Notes under the pieces: model-generated
The model's database searches: none
What the model saw: the letters and a program-made list of their open reading frames with translations, nothing else
Told to the model about the DNA's origin: nothing
Part shown: one piece after another, positions 23,513 through 35,100 of the stretch
Layout of the letters: the number at the start of each line of letters is the position of its first letter
How positions within the stretch are numbered: position 1 is the first letter of the stretch
Position numbers and translations under genes: made by a program
NCBI RefSeq assembly: GCF_030848805.1
Contig: NC_092368.1
Coordinates: 17,539,341-17,603,340, forward strand
Direction of reading: 5' to 3'
DNA from: Temnothorax longispinosus
Taxonomy: Eukaryota; Arthropoda; Insecta; Hymenoptera; Formicidae
Length of the DNA stretch: 64,000 nucleotides

Positions 23513-24282
23513 CTACATTTGTTTAATGCAAATATTAATATATTTAAATCAAATATACGTGAGTAATATCAAGAAATTCTGAATCTATTTAAATATAATA
23601 TTTTTTGAATTAACAAATGTTAGCTTGACAGCCCGTGACCGCTGCATTTAGTTGAATCAAATAATATTTCTTTGAATCAACGATTTTTTTTCTCAGTATA
23701 TGTTTATATTTTGTTTGAATTTTATTAGAGTTCCTATAATAAGATCGAGTTAAGCCAATGTGTGTGGATGCACTTCTAAAAAGAGATCTTAACGAACTAT
23801 GCCCATAATAGGCGTTCCCTTTTCGTCTCTCCAAAATGTGCCGTCATCATCATTCGAAACAGCGTAATGGCGTCGATCTCTCGTACGTCCGAGAATGAGA
23901 CTGAGCCTATAGTCCTGCCTTGTGCAAATTATAGCCTTTCGAACCCTCTCGTACTTCTTTTCTTACAGAAAGTATCACAATTCACCCGAATCACAGACTG
24001 GCCAAACTTAAAATTGAAACGCTATATTTTCACAGTTAAAAAATTTATGTGATTATTATACGTTTGTGTAATACACGTATAAATGGACGTTCCACGTAGC
24101 ATTTTTTTACGCGGCTGAGACTCGTGTGTGAATAAGCTTTTTTTTCCTCTCTAGGCTTAATCTCGGTCATAGTAATGCGTCAACACCAAAGATTGACTAC
24201 GTAAGGATTAGTTCGTTTCTTTGCTTTGTCGGAGTTTTGTTACACTCTAAAGCGTAAGTCTGGTGGACTTACCATTAGAGAT

Positions 24283-24399
24283 TTAGGTCCTAACTTTTTT
24301 CGGTGTAGGTGGCACCTTCTTTTTGCCTGCTGTAGCAGAGTCAAAGTTTTCAGGTTTTTCACGGTAACCGGGAGCTAACTTTTTAAATTTCGTCAGCAT
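24283..24399 (-). CDS. Small ORF, 38 aa, unknown
   Basis: Begins MLTKFKKLAPGYREKPENFD, then SATAGKKKVPPTPKKVRT and TAA. It is lysine- and proline-rich and looks like a real protein tail or small basic protein. A strong splice donor (AATG|GTAAGTCC) lies 11 bases after the stop, as if this were a 5' exon. No family recognised. Confidence 0.3.
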   Translation of the reverse strand: MLTKFKKLAPGYREKPENFDSATAGKKKVPPTPKKVRT

Positions 24400-24954
24400 T
24401 GTATATCTTCTTTTCACCAGGATTTGCTTGCGCCTCCAGTGATGATTGATTTTAAGCACTCAACTTTCAGATAATGTTTGAATCTTTTCTGGACAAAAGA
24501 ATATTTTTGAAACGAAAGGAATGTATTATCGTGATAATCGTGATAATAATGAAATAAAACATACAATTTCAAAGAAGTCTTTGAGATAATTCCATTTACT
24601 TGCCTCAACTTTTTGCATGGCCACATGAAAGAGAACGGTTCGTTACTTTAAGATTTAACCCCCCGGTATCGAAACCTATGCCAACAACCGTCGGCAGCAA
24701 AAGTACGGCAACCCGCCGGAAACGAGAGATTATCGTAGTACGTAATAGTGAGTAAACGTTTTCGCTGACGTTTTAAGCTGACGTAAGAACGAGGTCTTGA
24801 ATATGGACCATGATTCGATCGGTGTACGAATATTAAGATCGAACCATTTACGGGCATTGTTCTTGAGCTTTCCCGTAGCGGCGAGTAATTATAACACATC
24901 ATTCGATACACCATGTATTTGTGCGACATGTTCAACGGTTAGAATCCATTGATT

Positions 24955-25203
24955 TATAGATTGATTGATTGATTGATCTATTAGCCTTCTCGGCTATTTT
25001 TTACATCAAATGTTCTTACATTAATTCCTCTACATGAGGTACAATAAATTTTTTTAACATATGTTTAAATGGTTTGATTTTTTCACATTGATTTATTTCT
25101 ATCGGTAGGGCGTTATACATATTCAAATCTTCATAAAACAAACTTTTTTGCCAGCTTTTCGTTCTACGAAATTGTATTGCTGGACTTTTTAAGTTATAGA
25201 TGT
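24955..25203 (-). mobile_element. 5'-truncated LINE, 3' end only
   Basis: The minus strand encodes the extreme C-terminus of a non-LTR retrotransposon protein (KSLFYEDLNMYNALPIEINQ, then FKHMLKKFIV) with a stop near 25018. A short untranslated tail follows with a hairpin (AGCCGAGAAGGCT) and an (AATC)n run at 24978-24955. A 3' tetranucleotide tail and 5' truncation are typical of LINEs of the CR1/L2/Jockey superfamily range. The exact clade is not determinable. Confidence 0.65.
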
Positions 25204-25433
25204 GGATGATATACATATATGTGATGTGGGGGGCTTTGCCCGCACCCACTCACTATTAAAATCTGAGATCAATATAGCTGATTCGAGAACTTAACTATTG
25301 AACACATGCGGCGGTATTTGGATGATATACATATATGTGATGTGGGGGGCTTTGCCCGCACCCACTCACTATTAAAATCTGAGATCACAATATAGCTGAT
25401 GAGAACTTAACTATTGAACACATGCGGCGGTAT
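25204..25433. repeat. Tandem duplication, two units of about 115 bases
   Basis: Both units start GGATGATATACATATATGTG and contain GGGGGGCTTTGCCCGCACCC and ACACATGCGGCGGTAT. Identity is very high; the few differences are small indels (for example ATCAATATAG against ATCACAATATAG), so the duplication is recent. It abuts the truncated 5' end of the LINE. Confidence 0.9.
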
Positions 25434-25769
25434 TATATTAATTATTATTTATTTATTGTTAACTTCAGGTGGGTATTATATTAATACTACTGTATAATAA
25501 TTCTGTTTAGTATATTCTGTTTAGTTAAGACGTGTTTGGGTAAGGTGGTCACGAGGCCTGGATTATAAACTAATATAATATACCTAATAAACGTGTACAA
25601 TAATGGTATAATAGAGTAAGCAAAATATAAGCTAAAGCTAAATATGTGAGCTAATATATACAAGCAAAATAATCCATTTATTATTTTCCTTTTTTTCTTT
25701 GTTTTTCTTTTAATACCTACGAATAACTTCTATTTCGAAGTTTGTAAATGATCTAATTCCTTTATGTCA

Positions 25770-26912
25770 AACTCTACTTATTGCGAATGAACTCTTCGAT
25801 GTCTGATTCTGGTTCCCCGATACTATTCGTGTGGGACGTATTTGGCATTTCCCGGGTCGTCCTGTCCTCACGGAATCTGTTCGTTTCCCTGATTTGTGAA
25901 TTCTGCGGAGATATTTATATAACGTCTGCGACATTCTCTAATGTATGCCCGGATTTTTGCAATACCTGCATATTATGTTGATTTAAATTTGATTATTGAA
26001 TTTGTTGTATACCTGAAGTTATTGGTTGTTTTGATTATTATTATTATTAATATTGTTCTGCGGATAGCTAGATGTATTTTGATTTCCGTTCTTACTATTT
26101 CCCTGAAATTTATTGATTTGCCAGCACCGATCTGCTGTATGGCCTTTCTTATGACAAAATTGACAGGTTACGATTTCAGCTTCTATACGTCGTGTTGATG
26201 CTCGTTTTTCACCGGGTGTATTCTCAGCAAGCACAACGCTCCTTATCATTTTAACTGTCTCTAATTCTTTTTCAGCATCAATCGCGCGACTCTCAACCTC
26301 TTCGAACCTTCCTTCTTTTGATATTATAATTTCCTTATCTAAACCGCGTAAAAAGCTTGTTTTTAAATGATTTTCAATTGAATTTCGAAATTCTGGGCTT
26401 ATCTGTCCTGATTCTCTTCTTTGTGCATCAAGTATTCGCTTCCCTAATTCTCGTATACGATTTGCATACGCGACTACTTTTTCATCCTTTTTCTGATATA
26501 AATAAGCTAACCGTCTCTGAGCTTCATAAACTGTTTCCCTAGGCCCGTATTTAGTTCTCAAAAATTCTACTAATTCTTGCATTTTACCGAAAGTTGCCCG
26601 AGAATTGATCTATGTGCGTCCCCTTTTAATTTGTTACGCACTGCACGGACTAAGTTTATTTCTTGTGTCGGCGTGATCATGCTGAGTGCTTCCTCACAAC
26701 CCTCGACAAATATACAAAAGGAATATTTCCTCCATCAAAATTGGCACTGCTTCTAATGCATCTCTGATTGAAAAGTGCAAATAATTACCTAGTGTTCCTT
26801 CATTTATGACCGCCATTCCTGAACTCGGTGGTCGTGAACTTTGTGATTGTTGTAATTGTTGAATTACTTGTTGCTGGTGAGCCAAGGTCCTTCGTAATTC
26901 ATCGATGTCCAT
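25770..26912 (-). pseudogene. Decayed Gypsy-like gag
   Basis: Remnant of the structural protein gene of an LTR retrotransposon. The N-terminus (26912 onward) starts MDIDELRRTLAHQQQVIQQL. The capsid-like part and a CCHC zinc knuckle (CQFCHKKGHTADRC near 26130) are in a 187-codon frame at 26582-26019. A second knuckle-like stretch (CRYCKNPG...) follows near 25960. At least two frameshifts separate the N-terminal and central parts, a stop follows the Asn/Gln-rich linker, and the second knuckle is also frame-broken. No protease, reverse transcriptase or integrase remains. The element is dead. Confidence 0.75.
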
Positions 26913-27053
26913 ATCTCCTGTTCCTGTACCGTTGGCGTTTCCGTTTCGGAAGGTGGCGTACGAATCATCTTAATTTAATTTATACTTTTATCACTGTTTA
27001 CTTTGTTCCTTTTCACACAACCTTTAGTATCCCACCGCTGTCACCAAAATTTA

Positions 27054-27850
27054 TGTCACGTTCCGTCAAGATTAAGTTAGTTCGTCCGTTTTGGGTCAAA
27101 CATTTAAGTTATTTACCCGGATTTGGACCAGGTGTGCGATTAGTCCAGTCCGAAGAGATAACGAATTTATATCTTATAACGAGGGTCAGATTGTTTATAA
27201 AATTAAAATTGGAAATCTATTTAAATCCAAAGGAATTATTGTATGGAGTGCAAACTTTATTTTGAATTTCAGTTTCAATTCTTTAGTTTGAGAATAATGA
27301 AAGGATCTTGATTAAATTGAATGCTGTTTAATTTGAAATTTAATCCTTTTTACTTGGGACCTTTGCCCCCTTTCTGGGCATGATATAGGTTAAGGAAATC
27401 CTATTGCCACTCTTTGGCACCACAGTTAAGGAGAGAAATCCCGTTGCCACACTGTTGGCAGCGACAAGAATCAGGAATTTCTGTTGCCACGCTATTTGGC
27501 AGCGACAGTTAAGAGTTGTGGAATTAAAGGATTTTATTGAAAATTGATTACATAACTTTAAATCAGTTTGAGTGGAATACAAATTATATATGTCATGTTT
27601 ATAATTTTTTTCGAAATTATTTATATTATCTTTCATACATGTTATATCTTCAATTTAAGAGTGATAATTAAGTATTTTATTTTGATGAAACTCATCTGGT
27701 ACAGTTTTTACATTGAAAATAATTTTTCTCGAAAATCATCGAAAAAATTTATTCTACAGTTCTTGAAATGTTCAAAATAATTTCTACATTTCTTATTTTC
27801 TTTCGCGAAAAATTATTTTCTCGAATACAGACGATTTGTCATACGTTACA
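27054..27850 (-). mobile_element. LTR belonging to the gag remnant
   Basis: On the plus strand the unit begins TGTCACGTTCCG and ends CATACGTTACA, so in element orientation it starts TGTAACG and ends CGTGACA. Immediately downstream in that orientation is TTTTGGTGACAGCGGTGGGA, a plausible primer binding site beginning TGG, then the gag leader. It includes three diverged copies of a TGCCAC...TTGGCA stretch at 27404-27520. Only the 5' LTR side is recognised, so boundaries are not confirmed by a second copy. Confidence 0.5.
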
Positions 27851-28094
27851 TTCATAAATCGTACTTTTCTAAGCGGAAAATATTTTGCTAGTCGCAATTT
27901 ACGTTTGACTAGAACTGAATAAGGGAACAGTACAAATAACAGAATTAATTAATAAGCGAACAGCGAACTCATCGCAACGATATATTTTATTAAATTGTAT
28001 CAATTTTATATAAGTATTCTGATTTTTCGATAACGTAATTACTTCAAATTTAGTGAAGTCAAAAGAAGAGTAGATTGGTCATAAAAACTGGTAA

Positions 28095-28097
<3 letters not shown>

Positions 28098-28149
<52 letters not shown>
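28098..28149. repeat. (GT)n microsatellite
   Basis: About 52 bases of uninterrupted GT dinucleotide. Confidence 0.97.
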
Positions 28150-28150
<1 letters not shown>

Positions 28151-28969
28151 GCTGTGTTTATAATGTTGCGTTATTGATAGCGGAATATAGTACTTAGAGT
28201 GTTATAAGTAACGAATAATTACTTATATAATACTAATAATACTTATAATACTAATTCAATCAGGTCTCCTCAATAACGTGCGAGATCGACGAGTATTATT
28301 TATATTACATAATATGCTATATGAAATACTGATCTATATCGATTCTTATTTAGATTCTGTTAAAAATTATCCAATTATCTTTCTCTCAATCTTTTTTTTA
28401 TTTATTAAGCCTAGTATAGTTATCGCTACTTTAGCATAAGAATTTTATAAATAAGAATTCATGTCATGAATATCGATAAGATTAAATTTTATTGAACTAG
28501 ATTAAAATAAAATTAACATTGTAAATAATTGTTTATTTCTTTTTTATGTAACTTTCAGTTGCGAAAATATTCGGACAAGTCGTGAGAGAACGTGAAAAAT
28601 ATATTTTTAATATAGCATGCGCATATTAATTTTATTGGATTGAATCAACGTAATTTAAATTGTGATTTATAGTTTCTTCCATCAAAATACAAATGTATGT
28701 ACAAATATATTTGTGTTGGAGTGAAACTTACTTCTTTACGTTCTTACTAGCTTGACCAAATATCTTCGTGAATAATAAATGTTGTATAAATAATTGTAAT
28801 AATTGTGATATAAAATAATTGTGATACATAATAATTGTATTGTATTTTAACAAAATTGTTATAATTGTTTCTTATCCTCTCGTTCTCCTTTATCCCTATA
28901 AAGATTACAGTAGAGAGAATCTCGTACTTTTTTGTTTGTATTTTTTTTTTAACACAAACATTTTTACAG

Positions 28970-30980
28970 GTGCTGGGTGCTGCAAGCGAAATTTGGCATG
29001 GCATTTCAAAAACTGCTTTTAAACATGATATTTATCGTGGCAATTGCATTTTTTATTGGCGGAAGTTTCTTCTTATAAAGAAGAAACGGGAGAGTTGTAA
29101 GTAAATGTTAACACATCGTTACTTAATATTGTAAATAGGATATTTACTATTATTCTCCATAATTTATTTCTACATATGTACAGTACACAGCGACTATCGC
29201 CATTCTGAATTCTTTAAACTATGTAAAATTTAATGGAATAGACCTCATTACATATATCTTTTTAATGGCGCATAAAAAGTGTTTTAATATTTAAACATAG
29301 TTATTATTTCTTCGTAAACAATTAACGAGAATTAAATGTATTAATGTGCCAATTTAAAAAAGATTTGATTTCATTGTATTTTTTGTGAGATATAAATATA
29401 AAAGATTAAATTATTATTTACATTTTGAATTATATTATACATTATTACATTTTAAATATGAAAGATATGTTTAGACATGTTAGAGAAAAATTATGTTTGC
29501 GAAAAAATACTTTAATTATTCTATTAACTTTATTAGTTCATATTCTAGAGACAAAAAGAGAGAAAGACAGATAATGTCATCTTACATGTACATTTATACA
29601 TACATTGAAGAAATAAGGCTATATATTTATAATGTATTCAAAATTTAATATAATAGTATAGTACAGTGATAATGCACTATAAAAAAATAAAAATAGTATT
29701 TAAAATAGTTCTAGATATAAATATTTTCTAAATATAAATATTTATAAAACATATTTGTAACTTTTCGATTTCAAGCACTTTTACAAAATTGATTGAAAAT
29801 TTATTCTTATCTACTGAAACACGTTGTTAAAAAATTATAGTTCGGTCTTCGCGATACATTTTCAAGCGACCGGAGGAGCCCGAGGAGTGTTCCCATGTTG
29901 AGATGATCCAAGATTCAGGTCCACTTTTAACATTTCTGTGAAACATCGATCGTTTCAAGTATAGGGTCTTGTCAAATATGCCGGTAAAAAAAAAGAGACG
30001 TAGAAGAAGAAAACGAGATGCGTTGGACGCATTTTGAAACAACTCTTCCGATACCTACTTATCTCGTGGCGATTACGCTGAACGAGTTCGGCGACTTTGA
30101 TTCTATTAACGAAAGAACTTCCATATCGAGCAGACCGAACGTAAGAAAATATACAGCATTAGCTTACGAGGTTGTTAAAAAAGTTACATCGCTGTTGGAA
30201 TCCAAATGGAAAAACATGAAAATGATTCCGAAAATGGATCACGTTGCAATTCGTCCCACATTTTTGGGGCGACGGGATGTCGAATACTGGACTCACTTTA
30301 TATAAGGTAACATTTAACTTAATTAAGAAGTAATATTAAAACCCATTAAAAGGCAATGTTATTTTTATTATTAAGTTTCGATACTCAAGTTATACAAATT
30401 TTTACGCCTAGATGAATTTGCCTTAAATTTATTATGCTTTTATAAATTATTTGAGACAACTCTGTTTTTTTTCTATATTTGCTTACAAAAATTATTAAAA
30501 TTTTTCTTGTCTAATTATTAAAAACGAGAACTAGTTTATCTAACGATGAATTTCATTCGTGCACATTTTCAAATTTGAATTACAATAAGTGTAATATAAT
30601 TAATGACGTAATTACTGTATATATTAAGACAATTATAATACACGTAATACATTATAATTACATGTACATATGTATTATAAGTGATTTATAATAAACGTAA
30701 ATATAAATAAACCTTGTGAACGCTTATGAATAAAGGACTTCAAAATACTAAGATAAATTATGTTGCGATGTTTAGAGAGGATACTCTCTGTATACTCAAG
30801 GACGACTCTGTTGTACGCCAAATGGAAGTGGTGCAATTAATAGGATATAATATAGCATATCAATTGTTTAGTACTATAGTCAATGCATCTTGGTGGTCTC
30901 ACCTGTGGATAAAAACCAGGGTCTTTAGCTTGTTAATTTCAGAATGGAGGCCATCGACGAGGTTATTTTATAATTTTAGT
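28970..30980 (+). pseudogene. M1 aminopeptidase-like pseudogene
   Basis: Three exon remnants. 28970-29096 (acceptor TTTTTACAG, donor GAGTT|GTAAGT) has an ATG at 28998 and a membrane anchor (MAFQKLLLNMIFIVAIAFFI), then TAA at 29076. 29841-30306 encodes the M1 N-terminal domain (GARGVFPC...DDPRFRSTFN, RWTHFETTLPIPTYLVAI, KMDHVAI); a TGG expected after FPC is TGA and at least three frameshifts are present. About 30774-30980 has the zinc-site region (VVQLIGYNIAYQLF, WWSHLWI), with a frameshift in an A-run and then MEAIDEVI. The HExxH zinc motif reads YNIAY, and the glutamate ligand position is Gln. The exopeptidase GxMEN site reads DGMSN. Splice sites survive, so this is a decayed local gene, not a processed copy. 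The parent may already have been a non-catalytic family member. Confidence 0.8.
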
Positions 30981-31790
30981 TAAGGTTAATTAGTTTTATC
31001 TATCGTGCTTATACGCATCTACAGAAAATACCGGTTAATATTGTATAATGATTCAATTCAAACGAATTCTTTTGCGAATTTTTTTTATTAAAATCAATGT
31101 GCTGATTTTTTTTATTTTTTCAAATTTTTATTAAAGCTGAAGTATTAAAAAAGAGATTGGTAAAAATACGTTTAAATAACAATAGCACAGAAAAGAATGT
31201 ACAAGAATTTTTTCTCATTAATTTTAATGACATTAATTTTAATGTACAGTTTTATTGTGCATTATGTTAGATAATTTACTATGTTTAACCCTTTGTTGCG
31301 CAATCTTTTTTTAAAAATATATTTTGCTGAATTTTAGTAGATGGATGTTTTTGGGATCGTTAATTTGAAATTTAAAAAGTCTAGATAACAGATTCAATAT
31401 GGCCACTAATTTTTAAAGAATTAACTATGGCTTATATATAACTAATTTTATACTTGAGATGGGTTTTTTTATAATTGAGAGTATATGTTTCAACTTTTCA
31501 AGAACATAAAGATACGTGTACCAAATGTATTACACAATCCAATTGGTTTGATTATGGAATGTGTAAAAACACGAAAGAATGATTGTAAATCATATTTCTG
31601 CAGTTCTCAGAAAAGTCAGGTATTTCATATGTAGGTAACTATGCAACAAAGTGGATGTATACACAGCACGGACATGAACCAAATTCATCGACAGTATCGA
31701 TAAGTGGATGTGACTCGTAGTTCCAATTCCTGAAAGTAGATTTGTGGCGCTACTGTACGGCCTAGCAAAAGCGTTCCAAGAAAATATATA

Positions 31791-31917
31791 GGGCGCGTTC
31801 AACAGACCAAGCCGCTCAGTAGCAGTCGAACGTGATTGGCTCTTACTTTTAGAACCAACCAATCAACGCAGCGTGTTGATAAGACGAACTCAACAGTTGT
31901 GTCTGCTGAACGCGGCC
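31791..31917. mobile_element. 127-bp MITE, copy 2 (upstream of Usp16-45)
   Basis: Same length and termini as 13693-13819 with only a few substitutions. Flanked by ATA on both sides. It ends about 200 bases before the Usp16-45 start codon, that is in its proximal promoter or 5' UTR. The interior keeps GTGATTGGCTCTTACTTTTA in both copies. Confidence 0.75.
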
Positions 31918-32120
31918 ATATTGCGCATCTCATCCCTTTCTCTCTGGTGGTGTACTGTACTTCGAGCGCGCGCGCGTCGACGGGCTGAATTTCCACATGT
32001 TTTTTTTACGCACGCAAACGTCAGGATTTAGCTGACGAGCGAGGGGGATATCTGGCGCGGCGGGGCACGGACGCGCGCGCGCGCGACGACGACAACGTCC
32101 ACGGCAGGTAGCGCGGCGAG

Positions 32121-35100
32121 ATGAGCAAGAAGCGGAACAGGCAGCCGGACGCGAATCCCGACGTCAGCGAGGCCTCCACCGAGTCCTGCGAGGAGGCGAG
32201 CGTAGGTTAGGAACTCGTGCCCCCCTTCTCCCCCTTCCCCACACCCAAAGTTCCCGATTTCCACGGGATCGCCGAGCTCCTCCGGCTCAGGGGAAGAGCG
32301 GAATCGAAAATTGTCGATTTTTATTTTTCTCATCCCTATCTTATTTTTGGGTTTCCTTTGTTCGCTCGGTCGCTCAGATCCCTGGGGATCCCTAGGGATG
32401 TATCTTTTGAGTTTTCAAAGCGGAGTAGCTAATCGAGCAGCTTAGAAACTTAGACACAAAGTCCAGGGAGGTCCCAGTTCTCAATAATTTAAAAATGATT
32501 TTTGCAATTTAATATATTCAATACGCAAAGTGTTTATAAAAGTCTTGTCTTTTCCTTATTTCTGGATTTCCTTTGTTTGCCTTTTATTCACTTCAGTTTG
32601 TTCAGAACAGAGCAAAATCGAGTGGCTTAGAAATTCAGCGATACAAAAACATTGCAATCTAGAAATTTCAAGGTTCAGGGAACTTGAGATCCCAGCATCC
32701 AATCATTTAAAAAAGAATTTTGCAGTTTAATACATTCAAAACACAGAATGTCTGATAAAATCTGTAAAGAAACACTTGAAACAAACTTTCAGCTATATTT
32801 CAATGTGTAAACAATATTAATTGACTGTTAGCAGGTGCAAGATGTCCGCATATAGCAAAAGCCATCAACTTGAACAAAGTGAAGAAGAACCTGAAAAAGA
32901 CTGGCATATTGAGCGAATGTTCCCTGTGCAAGAAACTAGAGACGGACCATGAGACAACAGAGGAGGTTGTAAGTTGTAAACACAATTATTTGATTGAAAG
33001 GCATACTAGATACTGAAATCTAACGTCGAGCCGTTTGAACTTACAGAGCAATATTTCAAAGCCTCTGTGGATCTGCCTGCAATGTGGAGAACAAGGCTGT
33101 GGCAAAGAGCAGAAGCAACATGCCGTTGAACATTACAGGAAGCCTCACAGCGACTGCCATTGCATGGCAACGGATTCTCATCATTGGAACGTCTGGTGCT
33201 ACCGGTGCGAAATCGAGGTTCATCCGAACAGTAGGTGAGTTAAACGATAAACTGTTTTAGTATAAAAAGCAGGTTTATATTTGTTTATAATTGTATATGC
33301 TCGCGTATATTTTGTTTTTAGGAAAAAGCTGCTAGAAACTGTAGAGTTTATCAAAAAGTGTGTCAATATACCGCAAATATCTCAGCAACCGAAAATGCTA
33401 GCGAATCAGTGCCAAAAAGAAATGATAGTCGATGTACAAGAGAAGGAGAAGCATAAAATGTTCAACAATCTTCCTAAAGTCGGGGTATGTATTGTCGGTT
33501 TTTTTTTTAATTTAATTTCAAACTGCTTTTCTTAATCTCAGAAGTCTTGCAATTTCTTTTTTAACGTATAATGCAATATAATATGGGGAGAAATATATGT
33601 TTGTAATAAAGAAATGTTTTAATTGTGCTGCAGGGTTTAGCAAATCTAGGAAACACCTGTTTCTTCAATGCCGTACTTCAATGTTTAGCGCAGACACCTT
33701 ACTTGGTGAAAGTGTTGGACGACCTACGTTTGCCTGAGAAATTTGTTTTACCAGGTGGAAAGCACAAACCTGTCGATGCCGAGGAAGAAGTGGAGCTGGT
33801 ACGTTTAGCTTTTGTCAACATTGTCTTTTGTTATCTCGAGATCTTTGCGGGATAATGGATAGCTTAGTGCTAGAATAGTTGTCCGTTAAGCAAAAGCTCC
33901 TTGTTGGTCACCTATGTGATAGTAGAAACTTTAACTGAGAAAATTTTACTATAATAAAAACAAAGTAAGTAAAGTGGTCCAAAAGTTAATTCTAACTGGA
34001 GATCAGCAAATCGTGACATTGCATCGTCCCTTGGGAGACAGGAAATTTTCAAACAAACAATAAATATTGCAACTTTCCGGCCGTGGAAGTAAAGCAATAT
34101 GATTTGTAGATAACCAAATAGTTAAGTTATTGGCTACAGCAACTAAAACGAGTCCATCGATAAGTCAATCGAATTTGCGTTTGATAAACCGACAAAATCT
34201 AATCATATCTAATCAAATAAATCGACAAAATAAGAAGGTGTGTCAATATTATCAGAGATTCCCATAAGTAATAAAATTAAAAATTTTTGCATTTGTTTTT
34301 TCACAAAAAAATTGTTTTCTTTCTTTATTTGTCACATAGCCGCCAATCGAGGGGACCTTGGAACGATGGGGCAGTTTCACGTCAATTCTCTGCGAAACCC
34401 TGTCGAAAATGCAAAATACCAATGGTCATCAAACTTATACTCCTTTGAATCTTCTCTGCAAACTCAGGAAAAAGACTACGCAATGCGTGGACGGAGGCCA
34501 GCATGATTCACACGAGTTTCTCCGACACTTGTTGGAAATAGTTCGGAATGAAGATCTCCGAGTAAGCGAGAAAGCTCTCTTAATTAAATGTTTTGCTCTA
34601 AATATTTTTTTCTAATGATGTCAGAGTCGCCTTTAGTTTTTAAAATGTTTTGTATTTGAGTGGCGATGGTAGTTCAAAGCAGCTAAAATTTTTTGTTTAT
34701 AAAAACCATTCTTGTATTTGAATGAACAATAGAGAAGAGAATACATTAAAGAAACGAAAGAAAATCCTTATGTTAAAGCTTTACTCCACGCAAGCCATTG
34801 TTACGTGCTACAACGGAGATCTTATTACACTTGAAATTCCATAACTCCATTGTTTTTATTCAATTTGCATTTAATATTTAAAATTACACACGTATTCTAG
34901 ATACTTTATACTTTTATATCATATTATACTTTATACTTGCACTTTATTTTATTTAAGAAAATATATAGGAAATCGGTTTTTATACAAAGTTTAAATCTAT
35001 TATCCTTCTTGAAGCAACGTCAGATCAGCTAGCTCTTAATATATTTAATATGATGTGATGAGTTCTCTAAGTAAATTGAAATTTTGTATGTTGCTTTGCA

